Assembly: GCA_030037875.1 (NCBI GenBank)
Contig: JASHPV010000004.1
Span: 1-17,369, forward strand
Length of the DNA stretch: 17,369 nt
Source of the DNA: Thermoplasmata archaeon
Lineage (GTDB): Archaea; Thermoplasmatota; Thermoplasmata; Lutacidiplasmatales; UBA184
Reading direction: 5' to 3'
The translations under genes and the position numbers were made by a program. Of the stretch, positions 1 to 7,384 are shown piece by piece. Numbering within the stretch: the stretch's first letter is position 1; every line of letters begins with the position of its first letter. Below the pieces are notes generated by a model. The model did no database searches. It was not told where the DNA came from and saw only the letters and a list, made by a program, of their open reading frames with translations.

Positions 1-967
1 ACACCGGGTTTACGAGACACCCTTCGGGAGCCACGACGTTCACGCAGCGGTAAAAGCCGCTGTTGGTCGCCACGGAGGACCCGAGGGCCGAGCGGACGGC
101 AAACGCTGTCGCCGAGTACGTCACGCCGAACACGGCGTTGATCGGTGCGTCGACCTGCGCGTGCGACCCCGAGAAGTCCGCGACCACCGCGCGGTCCGAT
201 ATCGAGAGGTGGAGCCGTATCGGGAGGATCGACCCGGCCAGCTCCATGTAATCCACGGAACGGTACCGACCCGCCTTCCACCTCGCCAAGCTCCTTCGGA
301 CCACCGAACGAGTGTGCTCGATGGATTCCTCCCACCCCCGACGGACCGAGGACCGGCCGAACCGTTCGAACAGTCGTGTGAGTCGGTCGATTCCCATTCG
401 GTTCGCGGCGATCTCCGCGTGGATGTCCCCGATGGCGGTGCCGGCGTCCTTGAAATTCGCTGCCATCCACCGGATCACGTCGGAATCCACCGAACCCTCC
501 CGGAGCAGTTTGGTCGGTGGAATCACGAGGCCTTCTCCGAACAGGGTACGGGCCTCGGGATTGAGGCTGCCGGGAGCCGGACCCCCGACGTCAACAATGT
601 GAGCTTTGGAGACAACGTATGCGACGGTCCTTCCCAGCGCACAAACCGGGGCCAGGAGCATCACATCGTTCAGGTGGGTTCCCGAAATGTACGGGTCGTT
701 CACCACGATCATGTCCCCCTCCTTGACCGAAACCGAGTCCCGCGCGAGCCGCCCCAGCAACTTCTCCACGCCCACCTTGAAGGAACCTAAGTGGACCGGG
801 ATATGTTCGGCCTGGGCCACAATGTCGCCCTCGGCAGTCACGACCGCGCAACTGTGGTCCATTCTCTCTCGGATGTTGGGGGAAAGGGCCGACCGTCTCA
901 ACGCCACGCCCATCTCCTCCGCCACGAATTCGGTGGCCTTGCTGACCAGCTCCCATCGGGGGTTCAA
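1..967 (-). CDS. hyuB: Hydantoinase B / oxoprolinase family beta subunit, partial (C-terminus beyond window)
   Basis: The N-terminal ~322 residues of a HyuB-type subunit are visible and the gene runs off the left edge. Family hallmarks read on the minus strand are an EEMGVALRRSALSPNIRER block near residue 17, AEHIPVHLGS (about residues 60-69), VVNDPYISGTHLNDV, and AHIVDVGGPAPGS. HyuB works with HyuA in ATP-dependent hydantoinases, 5-oxoprolinases and the acetone/acetophenone carboxylase group; the substrate cannot be told from sequence. I chose the TTG at 967-965 because it keeps the complete conserved N-terminus, follows a strong Shine-Dalgarno sequence, and overlaps the hyuA stop TGA by two bases, which implies translational coupling. 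The next in-frame ATG lies inside the conserved EEMG block. It forms an operon with hyuA. Family assignment is sure; substrate is unknown. Confidence 0.9.
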   Translation of the reverse strand, partial: MNPRWELVSKATEFVAEEMGVALRRSALSPNIRERMDHSCAVVTAEGDIVAQAEHIPVHLGSFKVGVEKLLGRLARDSVSVKEGDMIVVNDPYISGTHLNDVMLLAPVCALGRTVAYVVSKAHIVDVGGPAPGSLNPEARTLFGEGLVIPPTKLLREGSVDSDVIRWMAANFKDAGTAIGDIHAEIAANRMGIDRLTRLFERFGRSSVRRGWEESIEHTRSVVRRSLARWKAGRYRSVDYMELAGSILPIRLHLSISDRAVVADFSGSHAQVDAPINAVFGVTYSATAFAVRSALGSSVATNSGFYRCVNVVAPEGCLVNPV

Positions 968-982
968 TTGAGATCCCCCTCC
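964..982 (-). promoter_or_regulatory. hyuA stop / hyuB TTG start overlap with Shine-Dalgarno
   Basis: On the minus strand GGAGGGGG (982-975) lies 7 bases ahead of a TTG (967-965) that overlaps the hyuA TGA stop (966-964). The ribosome-binding site is embedded in the last codons of hyuA. This decides the otherwise unusual TTG start of hyuB. Confidence 0.65.
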
Positions 983-2955
983 ATGACGAACTCTCCGTAG
1001 TGACCGACAAATCCTCTCCAGCCCGGCGGCACGAGTATCGTCGAGTCGTACTCTTCCACGCAACAAGGCCCGCGTACCGTGGCACCCGAGGCGAGGCCGT
1101 CGCGGTTGTAGATTTTCATTCGGGCCATCTCACCCTCGATGAGTGCGCGTCGGGCCCCCGCCACCAGAGGAGCGGTCGCGGTTCGCCGCATCGAAGGCTT
1201 CGACCGCCGGATGACCGCGAAGACCCGTATCACCACGATTTCGACGTCCCGTTCGAGCTGGAAACCGAACGTCGCGTTGTGAGCGCGTTCGAACTCTCGG
1301 ACGATCGCCCTCTGGTCGGTATTCCCGACCTGGACCGTGAGCTCAGAACCCTGCCCGGCGTATCGGCAATCCGCGGTTCGCAGGAACCGCGACCCCGGGT
1401 GTGCTTTCTTCAGCTTCGCTTCCAGCGACGCGAATGCCGTGGAGGGGTCCCCCGGGAAGGCGACGCGTCCCTCGAATCTCCAGTCCGAGTGGAGAAGCCC
1501 GAGGGCGCTGAATAGGCCGGGGCGGGGGGGTACGATGATCTTCCGGATCCCCAACTCGCCGGCAATGTCCGCCGCGTGCTGGGGGCCGGCACCCCCGAAA
1601 GCGACCAGGACGAACTGGGACGGGTCGAGTCCTCTCTCAACCGTTACCATCCGGATCGCCCGCGACATCTCGAGATCCGCCAAGCGGAGTGCTCCCTCCG
1701 CGACGTGCATCGGGTCCCCTAACCTCTCGAGGCTTCGACGCGCTGCACTCACATCCAACTTCAGCGCCCCGCCGAGCATCTGCTCCCCGAGGACCCCCGT
1801 GGCGAGGTTGGCATCCGTCAAGGTCGGCTCTACCCCGCCCCGCCCGTAACAGGCCGGGCCCGGCACGGACCCCGCGCTGCCCGGACCGACCGTCAACGCG
1901 TGGTCGTCGTCCGTGGAAATGATGGTCCCTCCTCCCGCCGATACCTCTACTAAGTCGACGAATGGGAACCTCACCGGGTAGCCGGACCCTTTCGTCTTCC
2001 GACCATGATGGGAGGTTCCCCCGACCTCCAGTTCGGAGGTCGTTTCGACCGTTCCATCTGTAATCGTTCCGGCCTTGGCGGTCGTGCCTCCCATATCGAG
2101 GCTGATCGCGTTTCCGATTCCGAGAAGCCGCACCAGTTCCGCACAGGCCATTACCCCGGCCGCCGGGCCGGATTCGATGATCTGGACCGGTTTTCGGCGG
2201 ACCTCCTCGACCGAAACCAGCCCTCCTGAACTCGCCATCACAGTGAGCGAAGGGTGGGGACGTGAACCCAGGCCCCGCTCGAGCCTCCCGATATAGTCCG
2301 AGATCAAGGGCATCAGGAGCGCGTTCACGACGGTGGTGGAGGTTCGCTCGTACTCTCTAGGCTCCGGAGCGATCTCGGAAGAAACGGAAACGTAGGGGAA
2401 TCTCTTCCGGAAGAAGCTCGCCGCACGCCGTTCGTTTTCGGGGTCAGCGTACGAGTCGAGGAAAGAGACCGCGACCGAGCGCACCCGGTCCCGCTGCATC
2501 CGACCGCTCAGCCGGGCCAGGTCTCTTTCCCGGACGTGGGATACTGCCTTCCTCGCCACCAGGCTTCGCTCCTCCAGTTCGTACCGGTGACCCGGCGAAA
2601 TCAGCGGCGGCGGACGCTGGAAATCGAGGTTGTAGAGTTCGCTTCGGTTCTGACGTCCGATCGTTATCACGTCGCGGAACCCGCGCGTGGTCACGAGCCC
2701 GGTGTCGTCGCGCCGGCCATGTCGATCTAGGAGCGCGTTAGATCCGAGAGTCGTGGCGTGAACTACCTCGTCGATGCGACCCCCAGGTACGTCCTTCAGA
2801 GCGGAAAGAACCCCCACCTCAGGCGCCCGAGGCACGGTGAGAACCTTGAATGAAGACACAATCCTGCTACCACGCTGGACAACCACGTCGGTGAACGTGC
2901 CGCCCACGTCCACGGAGGCGGTCACAACTGACTGGGCACGTGCGAGACGGTTCAT
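964..2955 (-). CDS. hyuA: Hydantoinase A / oxoprolinase family alpha subunit
   Basis: A 663-residue HyuA-type ATPase subunit of normal family length. The Hydant_A_N domain opens with the phosphate-binding DVGGTFTD (residues 16-23), followed by HATTLGSNALLDR. The central hydantoinase_A domain contains ESGPAAGV and LDMGGTTAK (about 286-294), and the C-terminal third has the typical FGGAGPQHAADIAGELGI and PPRPGLFSALGLL blocks. Together with HyuB it would hydrolyse or carboxylate a cyclic amide or ketone substrate at ATP expense; hydantoins, 5-oxoproline and acetone-type ketones are the known choices and the sequence does not decide. I prefer the ATG at 2955, which gives a normal short N-terminus. 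A GTG at 2985, ten codons upstream and just after an AGGAG, is the alternative. It is the first gene of the pair; an upstream palindrome at 3018-3029 may be regulatory. Confidence 0.93.
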   Translation of the reverse strand: MNRLARAQSVVTASVDVGGTFTDVVVQRGSRIVSSFKVLTVPRAPEVGVLSALKDVPGGRIDEVVHATTLGSNALLDRHGRRDDTGLVTTRGFRDVITIGRQNRSELYNLDFQRPPPLISPGHRYELEERSLVARKAVSHVRERDLARLSGRMQRDRVRSVAVSFLDSYADPENERRAASFFRKRFPYVSVSSEIAPEPREYERTSTTVVNALLMPLISDYIGRLERGLGSRPHPSLTVMASSGGLVSVEEVRRKPVQIIESGPAAGVMACAELVRLLGIGNAISLDMGGTTAKAGTITDGTVETTSELEVGGTSHHGRKTKGSGYPVRFPFVDLVEVSAGGGTIISTDDDHALTVGPGSAGSVPGPACYGRGGVEPTLTDANLATGVLGEQMLGGALKLDVSAARRSLERLGDPMHVAEGALRLADLEMSRAIRMVTVERGLDPSQFVLVAFGGAGPQHAADIAGELGIRKIIVPPRPGLFSALGLLHSDWRFEGRVAFPGDPSTAFASLEAKLKKAHPGSRFLRTADCRYAGQGSELTVQVGNTDQRAIVREFERAHNATFGFQLERDVEIVVIRVFAVIRRSKPSMRRTATAPLVAGARRALIEGEMARMKIYNRDGLASGATVRGPCCVEEYDSTILVPPGWRGFVGHYGEFVMEGDLN

Positions 2956-3017
2956 GCACCCGTTCTGACCCCCGTGGGGTAGCACCGGCTCCTGAAGAGA
3001 CTGCCTAGATTTCAGCC

Positions 3018-3029
3018 CGTGTTAACACG
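3018..3029. promoter_or_regulatory. 12-bp perfect palindrome upstream of hyuA
   Basis: CGTGTTAACACG is a perfect 12-bp inverted repeat, 63 bp ahead of the hyuA ATG and 33 bp ahead of the alternative GTG. Its TTAA core could serve as a poor TATA element or as an operator for a dimeric regulator. Function is inferred from symmetry and position only. Confidence 0.35.
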
Positions 3030-3030
3030 C

Positions 3031-3048
3031 CCCGGAATGCGCTCCGGG
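3031..3048. repeat. Short hairpin between surface-protein gene and hyuA
   Basis: CCCGGA and TCCGGG form a 6-bp GC-rich stem around a 6-base loop, starting 15 bp beyond the stop of the surface-protein gene. It could end or stabilise that transcript. There is no T-run after it on either strand, so it does not match a usual archaeal terminator. Confidence 0.3.
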
Positions 3049-3062
3049 CTTCCTCGGTCGGG

Positions 3063-6000
3063 TTACGGCGGCCGAGACGAGAAAGAGACCCGCACGTCGA
3101 CCGGGTCCTTGCCCACTTCCACCGTACCGGACGCCGGGGAGGCCGTGAAGCCCGCGACCTCCTTGATGGAGTACTCGTGCTTCCCTTTCGGGGCGTTCAG
3201 GGTGATCGTCGGGCCCGTCGAGCTCAGAGCAGCCCCTGCCCACGTCACCGACCACTGGGTATTCTCCGGCAGCCCGACGGCAGTGAAGACCACTTTCTTC
3301 CCTCGGCGGCGCAGCAGGGCCAGCAGCAGGAGGGCCAGCGCCAGCGCGACCAAGATCCCGACCACCGGGTACACGTACACGGGCAACGGGGACGAGGAAT
3401 TCGAGGGGGCGATGATCGTCACTTTCGCTGTGGCGGTCGCAGTCGCAGGAACCGTCGAGCTGTCGGTGGCGGCCACACAGTACGAGGTGGCGGCCGTCAG
3501 CGCGGGGGTCGTATAGGACTGGGTCGTCGCTAGGACGGTGCCGCTGCATGAGCTCCCCGAGTACCACGCGTAGGTGTCGGCTCCCGTCCCTCCCGCTGCA
3601 TGGGCGGTGAAGACGACGCTATCCCCGCTGTTAATCGACGGGGCGGCCGGAGTGATCGTTACCGTGAGCGGGGACCCGCTCACCGTGACCGTCGCGGTGG
3701 CCATCGCGGTGTCGGGGGGATCCGCGCTATCCGTCGCGGCCACACAGTACGTGGTGTTGACCATCAGTGCCGGAGTTGTGTAGACCTGAGTCGTCGCCAG
3801 CACGGCGCCCGAACAGGTGGCCCCAGAGTACCACGAGTAGGTGTCCGGTCCGGTGCCTCCGGAGGGGTTGGCGGTCAGTTGCACCGTCTGCCCGCTGTCA
3901 ATCGACGGGGCATTCGGTGTGATGGTGACCGTGAACGGCGATTCGGACGCAGTGACCGTCACCGTTGCGCTGGCGGTCGCGGTGACAGGGACGTAGGCAC
4001 TGTCCGTGGCGGCGACGCAATAGGTGGTGGTGGCCGTCAGGGCCGGAGTCGTGTAGCTCCGGGTTGTTGCCAGCACGGAGCCGGTGCACGCGGCACCGGA
4101 GTGCCAGGCATAGGTATCGGCCCCAGTCCCTCCCGAGGGATTGGCGGTGAGTTGCACCGTCTGCCCACTCGATATCGAGGGGGCCGGGGGCGTAATCGTG
4201 ACGCTGAGGACGTTCGCGCTCACGGTGACCGTAGCGTTGGCCGTAGCGGTCACCGGCACGTACGCACTGTCGGTAGCCGCGACACAGAAGCTCGCAGAGG
4301 ACGTCAGCGAAGCGGTGGTGTAGACCTGGGTGGTCGCCAGAACGCCGCCCGAGAAGCAGGTGAGCCCTGCGTACCAGGCATACGTGTCCCCTCCCGTACC
4401 TCCCGACGGGTTGGCGGTGAGCGCAACCGTCTGCCCTTTGTCGATGGAGGGGGCTGCTGGGGTGATCGAGACCGAGAGCGGGGATCCGCTGACCGACACG
4501 GTTGCGGTCGCCGACGCGGTGACGGGCGAGTACGCGCTGTCCGTGGCGTTCACGCAGTACGTTGTGGTCGCCTCCAGGGCCGGAGTGGTGTAGACCTGAG
4601 TTGTGGCGAGCACCGCGCTCACGCCGCACGTAGCCCCGGAGTACCACGCGTAGGTGTAGGGTTCCGTACCGCCCGACGGGTTCGCGGTCAGCTGCACGCT
4701 CTGTCCGTCATCGATCGAGGGAGCGCTGGGGCTAATGGTGACCGTTAGGGGCAGGGTGCTAACGGCCACTGTGACGGTGGCGTTCGCCGACATCGGCGAG
4801 TAGGAGCTGTCGGTGACGTTCACGCAGTAAGTGGACGTGGCAAACAGCGCAGGCGTGGTGTAGATCTGCGTCGTCGCCAGGACCGAACCGATTCCACAGG
4901 TGGCCCCCGAGTACCAGGCGTACGCGTAGGGTTCCGTCCCGCCCGACGGGTTCGCGGTCAGTTGCACCGTTTGCCCGTTGTCGATGGAAGGAGCGCTCGG
5001 GTCGATCGTGACCGTGAGGGGGATGGTGTTCACCGTCACCGTGACAGTGGCGTTGGCCGTAACGGGGGAATGGGCACTGTCCGTGACATTGACACAATAC
5101 GTGGTCGTCGCCGTCAAGGCCGGGGTGGTGTAAACCTGGGTTGTCGCTACCGGCGTGCCCGAGCACGTACTGCCCGTGAACCAGGCGTAGGTGTAGGGAC
5201 CCGTGCCGCCGGTCGGGTTGGCGGTTAGCGGCACGGATTGTCCCTCATCGATCGAGGGAGCGCTAGGGGTGATCGCGACCGAAAGTGGCGGGCTGTGCAC
5301 AGTCACCTCGACGGTCGCGTTCGCGGTGACCGGGGAGGAAGTGCTGTCGTCCGTGACGCTCACGCAGTACGTCGCATTGCTCGTCAGTGCCGGGGTCGTG
5401 TACGATAGGGTCGTGGCTACCGGGACGCCCGAGCATGTGGCACCCAGGAACCACGCGTACGTGTACGGCCCCGTGCCACCGGACGGGTCGGCGGTCAACT
5501 GCACGGACTGCCCGCTGTCGATGGAGGGGGCGCTGGGGCTGATCGTGACCGTTAAGGCCGGATTGACGGTGATGTTGGCGACGTTCGAGTGCACCACCTG
5601 ATTTGTCGGAGTGCTGCTGTCCGTTGTCCACACACAGTAATAGTAGGACCCCACCGGCTGCGCCGGGGGCGTGTAGGCTTGACCAGTGGCGCCGACAATG
5701 AGCGTCCCGGACCCACAGGTAGACGTCGAACTCGCAGTGTACCACTGATAGGTGTAGGGCGGAGACCCGCCCGTGGCCGAGGATATCGTTAGGCCGATGG
5801 TTTGGCCCACGTCGATGGCTGCCACGGCCGGGCTAACCGTTCCGGATACCAAGGGGGCGGCCTTCAGTGCGACCGCAATGGCCGACCAAGAGGCACTAGT
5901 AAACGTCGCAGAAAGGGAAATTGCCCCCGTTGTCGGGTCGATCTCATCCAGGAGCGCCCCCGAATCCAGGTCCGCTCCCGTGGTGGAGGCGTTGTTCACT

Positions 6001-6653
6001 AAATTGTCTCCACCGGTCGCCGCGAATCCGGTGGAAGCTCGGACTTCGACGCCGAGGATTACCAGGTCGTCCGCCTGGGTCGTTGTTACGGTGGCGGTTC
6101 CCGTCGTCCCTGCGGCCGTCGAGCAAACTCCGGCGCCGATGGTCTCGAACGGCGAGGCAGCGGCCCCCACTACGTCGAGCGCGTGGATTGTGTAGTACCG
6201 ATCAGCGGGGTAGTTGACCGTGAACGTAACGGACGCCTGCGCGGCCACGTCGGCCAGACCGTAGATGGCTGTTACCCCGTGACCGCTGCCGGTGATGCAG
6301 GGAGTGGCTCCGAGCTCGGTGAGGTCATTATCCCCCCCGGAGGTGACTTCTTCGACCAACGAAGGAGCTCCGGCGGAAGTCGTGAACTCCGTGACCACGA
6401 CGACGAGGGTGTCTCCCGCGCCGATGTTCGTTATGTCGCCCGTCGTGCACGTGGTAACGTCACTGCATGACGCGGCGATGTTGCCGCCCTGCGACACGAA
6501 CGGCGTCAGACCCGGGCCGGCTCGGTCGGCCACCGGTTGGCCGTTCAAGCTGTTACCGGTGATGGCCGGTAGGATCAAGCTGGAGCCCAGGACCATCAGC
6601 GCACAGGCACAGAGTGTGGGCAAGAATCTGAGGAGGCGGCTCTCCCGGTTCAT
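3063..6653 (-). CDS. Large secreted Ig-like repeat surface protein with C-terminal membrane anchor
   Basis: A 1196-residue cell-surface protein of unknown function. Residues 1-33 form a signal peptide (basic N-terminus, then a hydrophobic stretch ending near ILPAITG). Residues ~40-265 are a Thr/Ala-rich beta domain ending in WSAIAVALK, as in other exported proteins. Residues 269-1081 are nine tandem Ig-like repeats of about 90 residues. Each carries SAPSIDSGQTVQLTANPSGG- and TYAWYSGATC-like blocks and a YCV block, so each repeat has one Cys pair suited to a disulfide. A TM helix spans about 1091-1114, then RRRGKK, then a ~70-residue domain (GLPENTQWSVTW ... YSIKEVAGFTASP) like those of Thermoplasmata secreted proteins. 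I chose the ATG at 6653 because it puts the signal peptide at the N-terminus; upstream in-frame codons would prepend 48 non-signal residues. It is probably an adhesin or S-layer-associated protein, by inference. Confidence 0.85.
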   Translation of the reverse strand: MNRESRLLRFLPTLCACALMVLGSSLILPAITGNSLNGQPVADRAGPGLTPFVSQGGNIAASCSDVTTCTTGDITNIGAGDTLVVVVTEFTTSAGAPSLVEEVTSGGDNDLTELGATPCITGSGHGVTAIYGLADVAAQASVTFTVNYPADRYYTIHALDVVGAAASPFETIGAGVCSTAAGTTGTATVTTTQADDLVILGVEVRASTGFAATGGDNLVNNASTTGADLDSGALLDEIDPTTGAISLSATFTSASWSAIAVALKAAPLVSGTVSPAVAAIDVGQTIGLTISSATGGSPPYTYQWYTASSTSTCGSGTLIVGATGQAYTPPAQPVGSYYYCVWTTDSSTPTNQVVHSNVANITVNPALTVTISPSAPSIDSGQSVQLTADPSGGTGPYTYAWFLGATCSGVPVATTLSYTTPALTSNATYCVSVTDDSTSSPVTANATVEVTVHSPPLSVAITPSAPSIDEGQSVPLTANPTGGTGPYTYAWFTGSTCSGTPVATTQVYTTPALTATTTYCVNVTDSAHSPVTANATVTVTVNTIPLTVTIDPSAPSIDNGQTVQLTANPSGGTEPYAYAWYSGATCGIGSVLATTQIYTTPALFATSTYCVNVTDSSYSPMSANATVTVAVSTLPLTVTISPSAPSIDDGQSVQLTANPSGGTEPYTYAWYSGATCGVSAVLATTQVYTTPALEATTTYCVNATDSAYSPVTASATATVSVSGSPLSVSITPAAPSIDKGQTVALTANPSGGTGGDTYAWYAGLTCFSGGVLATTQVYTTASLTSSASFCVAATDSAYVPVTATANATVTVSANVLSVTITPPAPSISSGQTVQLTANPSGGTGADTYAWHSGAACTGSVLATTRSYTTPALTATTTYCVAATDSAYVPVTATASATVTVTASESPFTVTITPNAPSIDSGQTVQLTANPSGGTGPDTYSWYSGATCSGAVLATTQVYTTPALMVNTTYCVAATDSADPPDTAMATATVTVSGSPLTVTITPAAPSINSGDSVVFTAHAAGGTGADTYAWYSGSSCSGTVLATTQSYTTPALTAATSYCVAATDSSTVPATATATAKVTIIAPSNSSSPLPVYVYPVVGILVALALALLLLALLRRRGKKVVFTAVGLPENTQWSVTWAGAALSSTGPTITLNAPKGKHEYSIKEVAGFTASPASGTVEVGKDPVDVRVSFSSRPP
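3411..5849 (-). repeat. Nine tandem ~268-bp imperfect coding repeats (Ig-like modules)
   Basis: Protein residues 269-365, 366-455, 456-544, 545-633, 634-723, 724-813, 814-904, 905-993 and 994-1081 align as one module. The first (269-365) is longest and most diverged. Repeats 2-5 share VTANATV-type ends and a PYTYAW- or PYAYAW-type core; repeats 6-9 share DTYAW or DTYSW and CVAATDS. This suggests two sub-blocks that expanded by duplication. Sequence similarity between neighbours at DNA level makes repeat-number change by recombination likely. Confidence 0.85.
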
Positions 6654-6706
6654 GGTCTGCGGCGTCCAGCGCGGCGCTGAGCCCGTAGTAGATGTGACCG
6701 AAAGGA

Positions 6707-6713
6707 TGATAAA
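6707..6713 (-). promoter_or_regulatory. TATA-like element of the surface-protein gene
   Basis: On the minus strand TTTATCA, within GGTTTATCATCC, stands out in GC-rich surroundings, centred 57 bp ahead of the ATG at 6653. Initiation about 25 bp downstream would give a leader of about 30 bases. The 6654-6850 interval otherwise holds only this and the divergent promoter of the gene at 6851. Confidence 0.4.
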
Positions 6714-6820
6714 CCGTCCGATGCGCATTCCTGCGCTCCGGGGAACGAAAAGGGCCTTGGTTTCCTCGGTACCGCCGCTAGCGGAACCCCAGCGCATCGG
6801 GCTTGTTCCGCCCCCATACC

Positions 6821-6827
6821 GATAAGC
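6821..6827 (+). promoter_or_regulatory. TATA-like element of the divergent small membrane protein
   Basis: GATAAGC, the only AT-rich patch upstream, is centred 27 bp ahead of the GTG at 6851. That is the spacing of an archaeal leaderless promoter, and it supports the GTG start over the in-frame TTG at 6803. Confidence 0.4.
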
Positions 6828-6850
6828 AACCTCCCACCCTAGTCGAACTC

Positions 6851-7384
6851 GTGAATCGAGTCATCACGATTGTCGGCGCGGCGTTCGTCGTCGTGGGTCT
6901 CGTCATCTCGTTCGTTCCGATCTTCGATGGACCATCACAGGTCCTCACGCCGTCTCAGCCGACGGCCGCGTTCAACGCAACCACGTCGATCTCTCTCACC
7001 CGAGATTGGACGATCGGACTCGACTGGAGCTCGAACCTGCCGGTCTCCCTCCTCGTGGTTGTTTGTCAATCGATCAACCACACCGCTTCCTCTTTGCAAA
7101 AAATATGCCCGGGGGTGTCCCTGACGGTCATCAACGGAACCTCGGGTTCGGGCACCTTTTCGGTCCCCCTCGGAGGAACCCTCTTGGTCGGAATTGTCAG
7201 TACGGCGACTCACGGGCTCCGCGTGAACGTTCTATTGAAACCGACGCTGGTACTCCTCGGGACGATTTTCGTCATCGGGGGGGCGGGAGTCACGGTCGTC
7301 GGGTTACTCCCGCGGCGGAAGGCTCGTCCCCCGGCGCCGGCCCCGGACAACCCGCCGGTCGAGCCGCCGACCCCTCGCACCTAG
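6851..7384 (+). CDS. Two-TM membrane protein with extracytoplasmic domain, unknown function
   Basis: A 177-residue protein I do not recognise as a named family. An N-terminal TM helix or uncleaved signal anchor (about residues 4-24) is followed by a ~100-residue Thr/Ser-rich extracytoplasmic segment. That segment has three N-glycosylation sequons (NAT, NHT, NGT) and two cysteines that could pair. A second TM helix (about 132-152) ends in RRK, giving a short Pro-rich cytoplasmic tail (PPAPAPDNPPVEPPTP). The start is GTG with a TATA-like element 27 bp upstream; an in-frame TTG at 6803 would add 16 polar residues. It is divergent from the large surface protein, so both may belong to the cell envelope. 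Its stop codon overlaps that of amrS in a shared CTAG. Confidence 0.7.
   Translation: MNRVITIVGAAFVVVGLVISFVPIFDGPSQVLTPSQPTAAFNATTSISLTRDWTIGLDWSSNLPVSLLVVVCQSINHTASSLQKICPGVSLTVINGTSGSGTFSVPLGGTLLVGIVSTATHGLRVNVLLKPTLVLLGTIFVIGGAGVTVVGLLPRRKARPPAPAPDNPPVEPPTPRT

Noticed and set aside
591..1085. Minus-strand open frame bridging hyuA and hyuB
   Set aside because: It is in the third frame; HyuB signatures are all in the frame starting at the TTG at 967.
3600..4748. Long plus-strand open frame rich in Arg and Gly
   Set aside because: It is the antisense of the Ig-like repeat gene; its openness follows from the repeated high-GC coding sequence, and it has no motif, promoter or start signal.
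3411..5849. Possible CRISPR or non-coding satellite array
   Set aside because: The ~268-bp units are entirely coding in one frame with protein-level conservation, and there are no short repeats with unique spacers.
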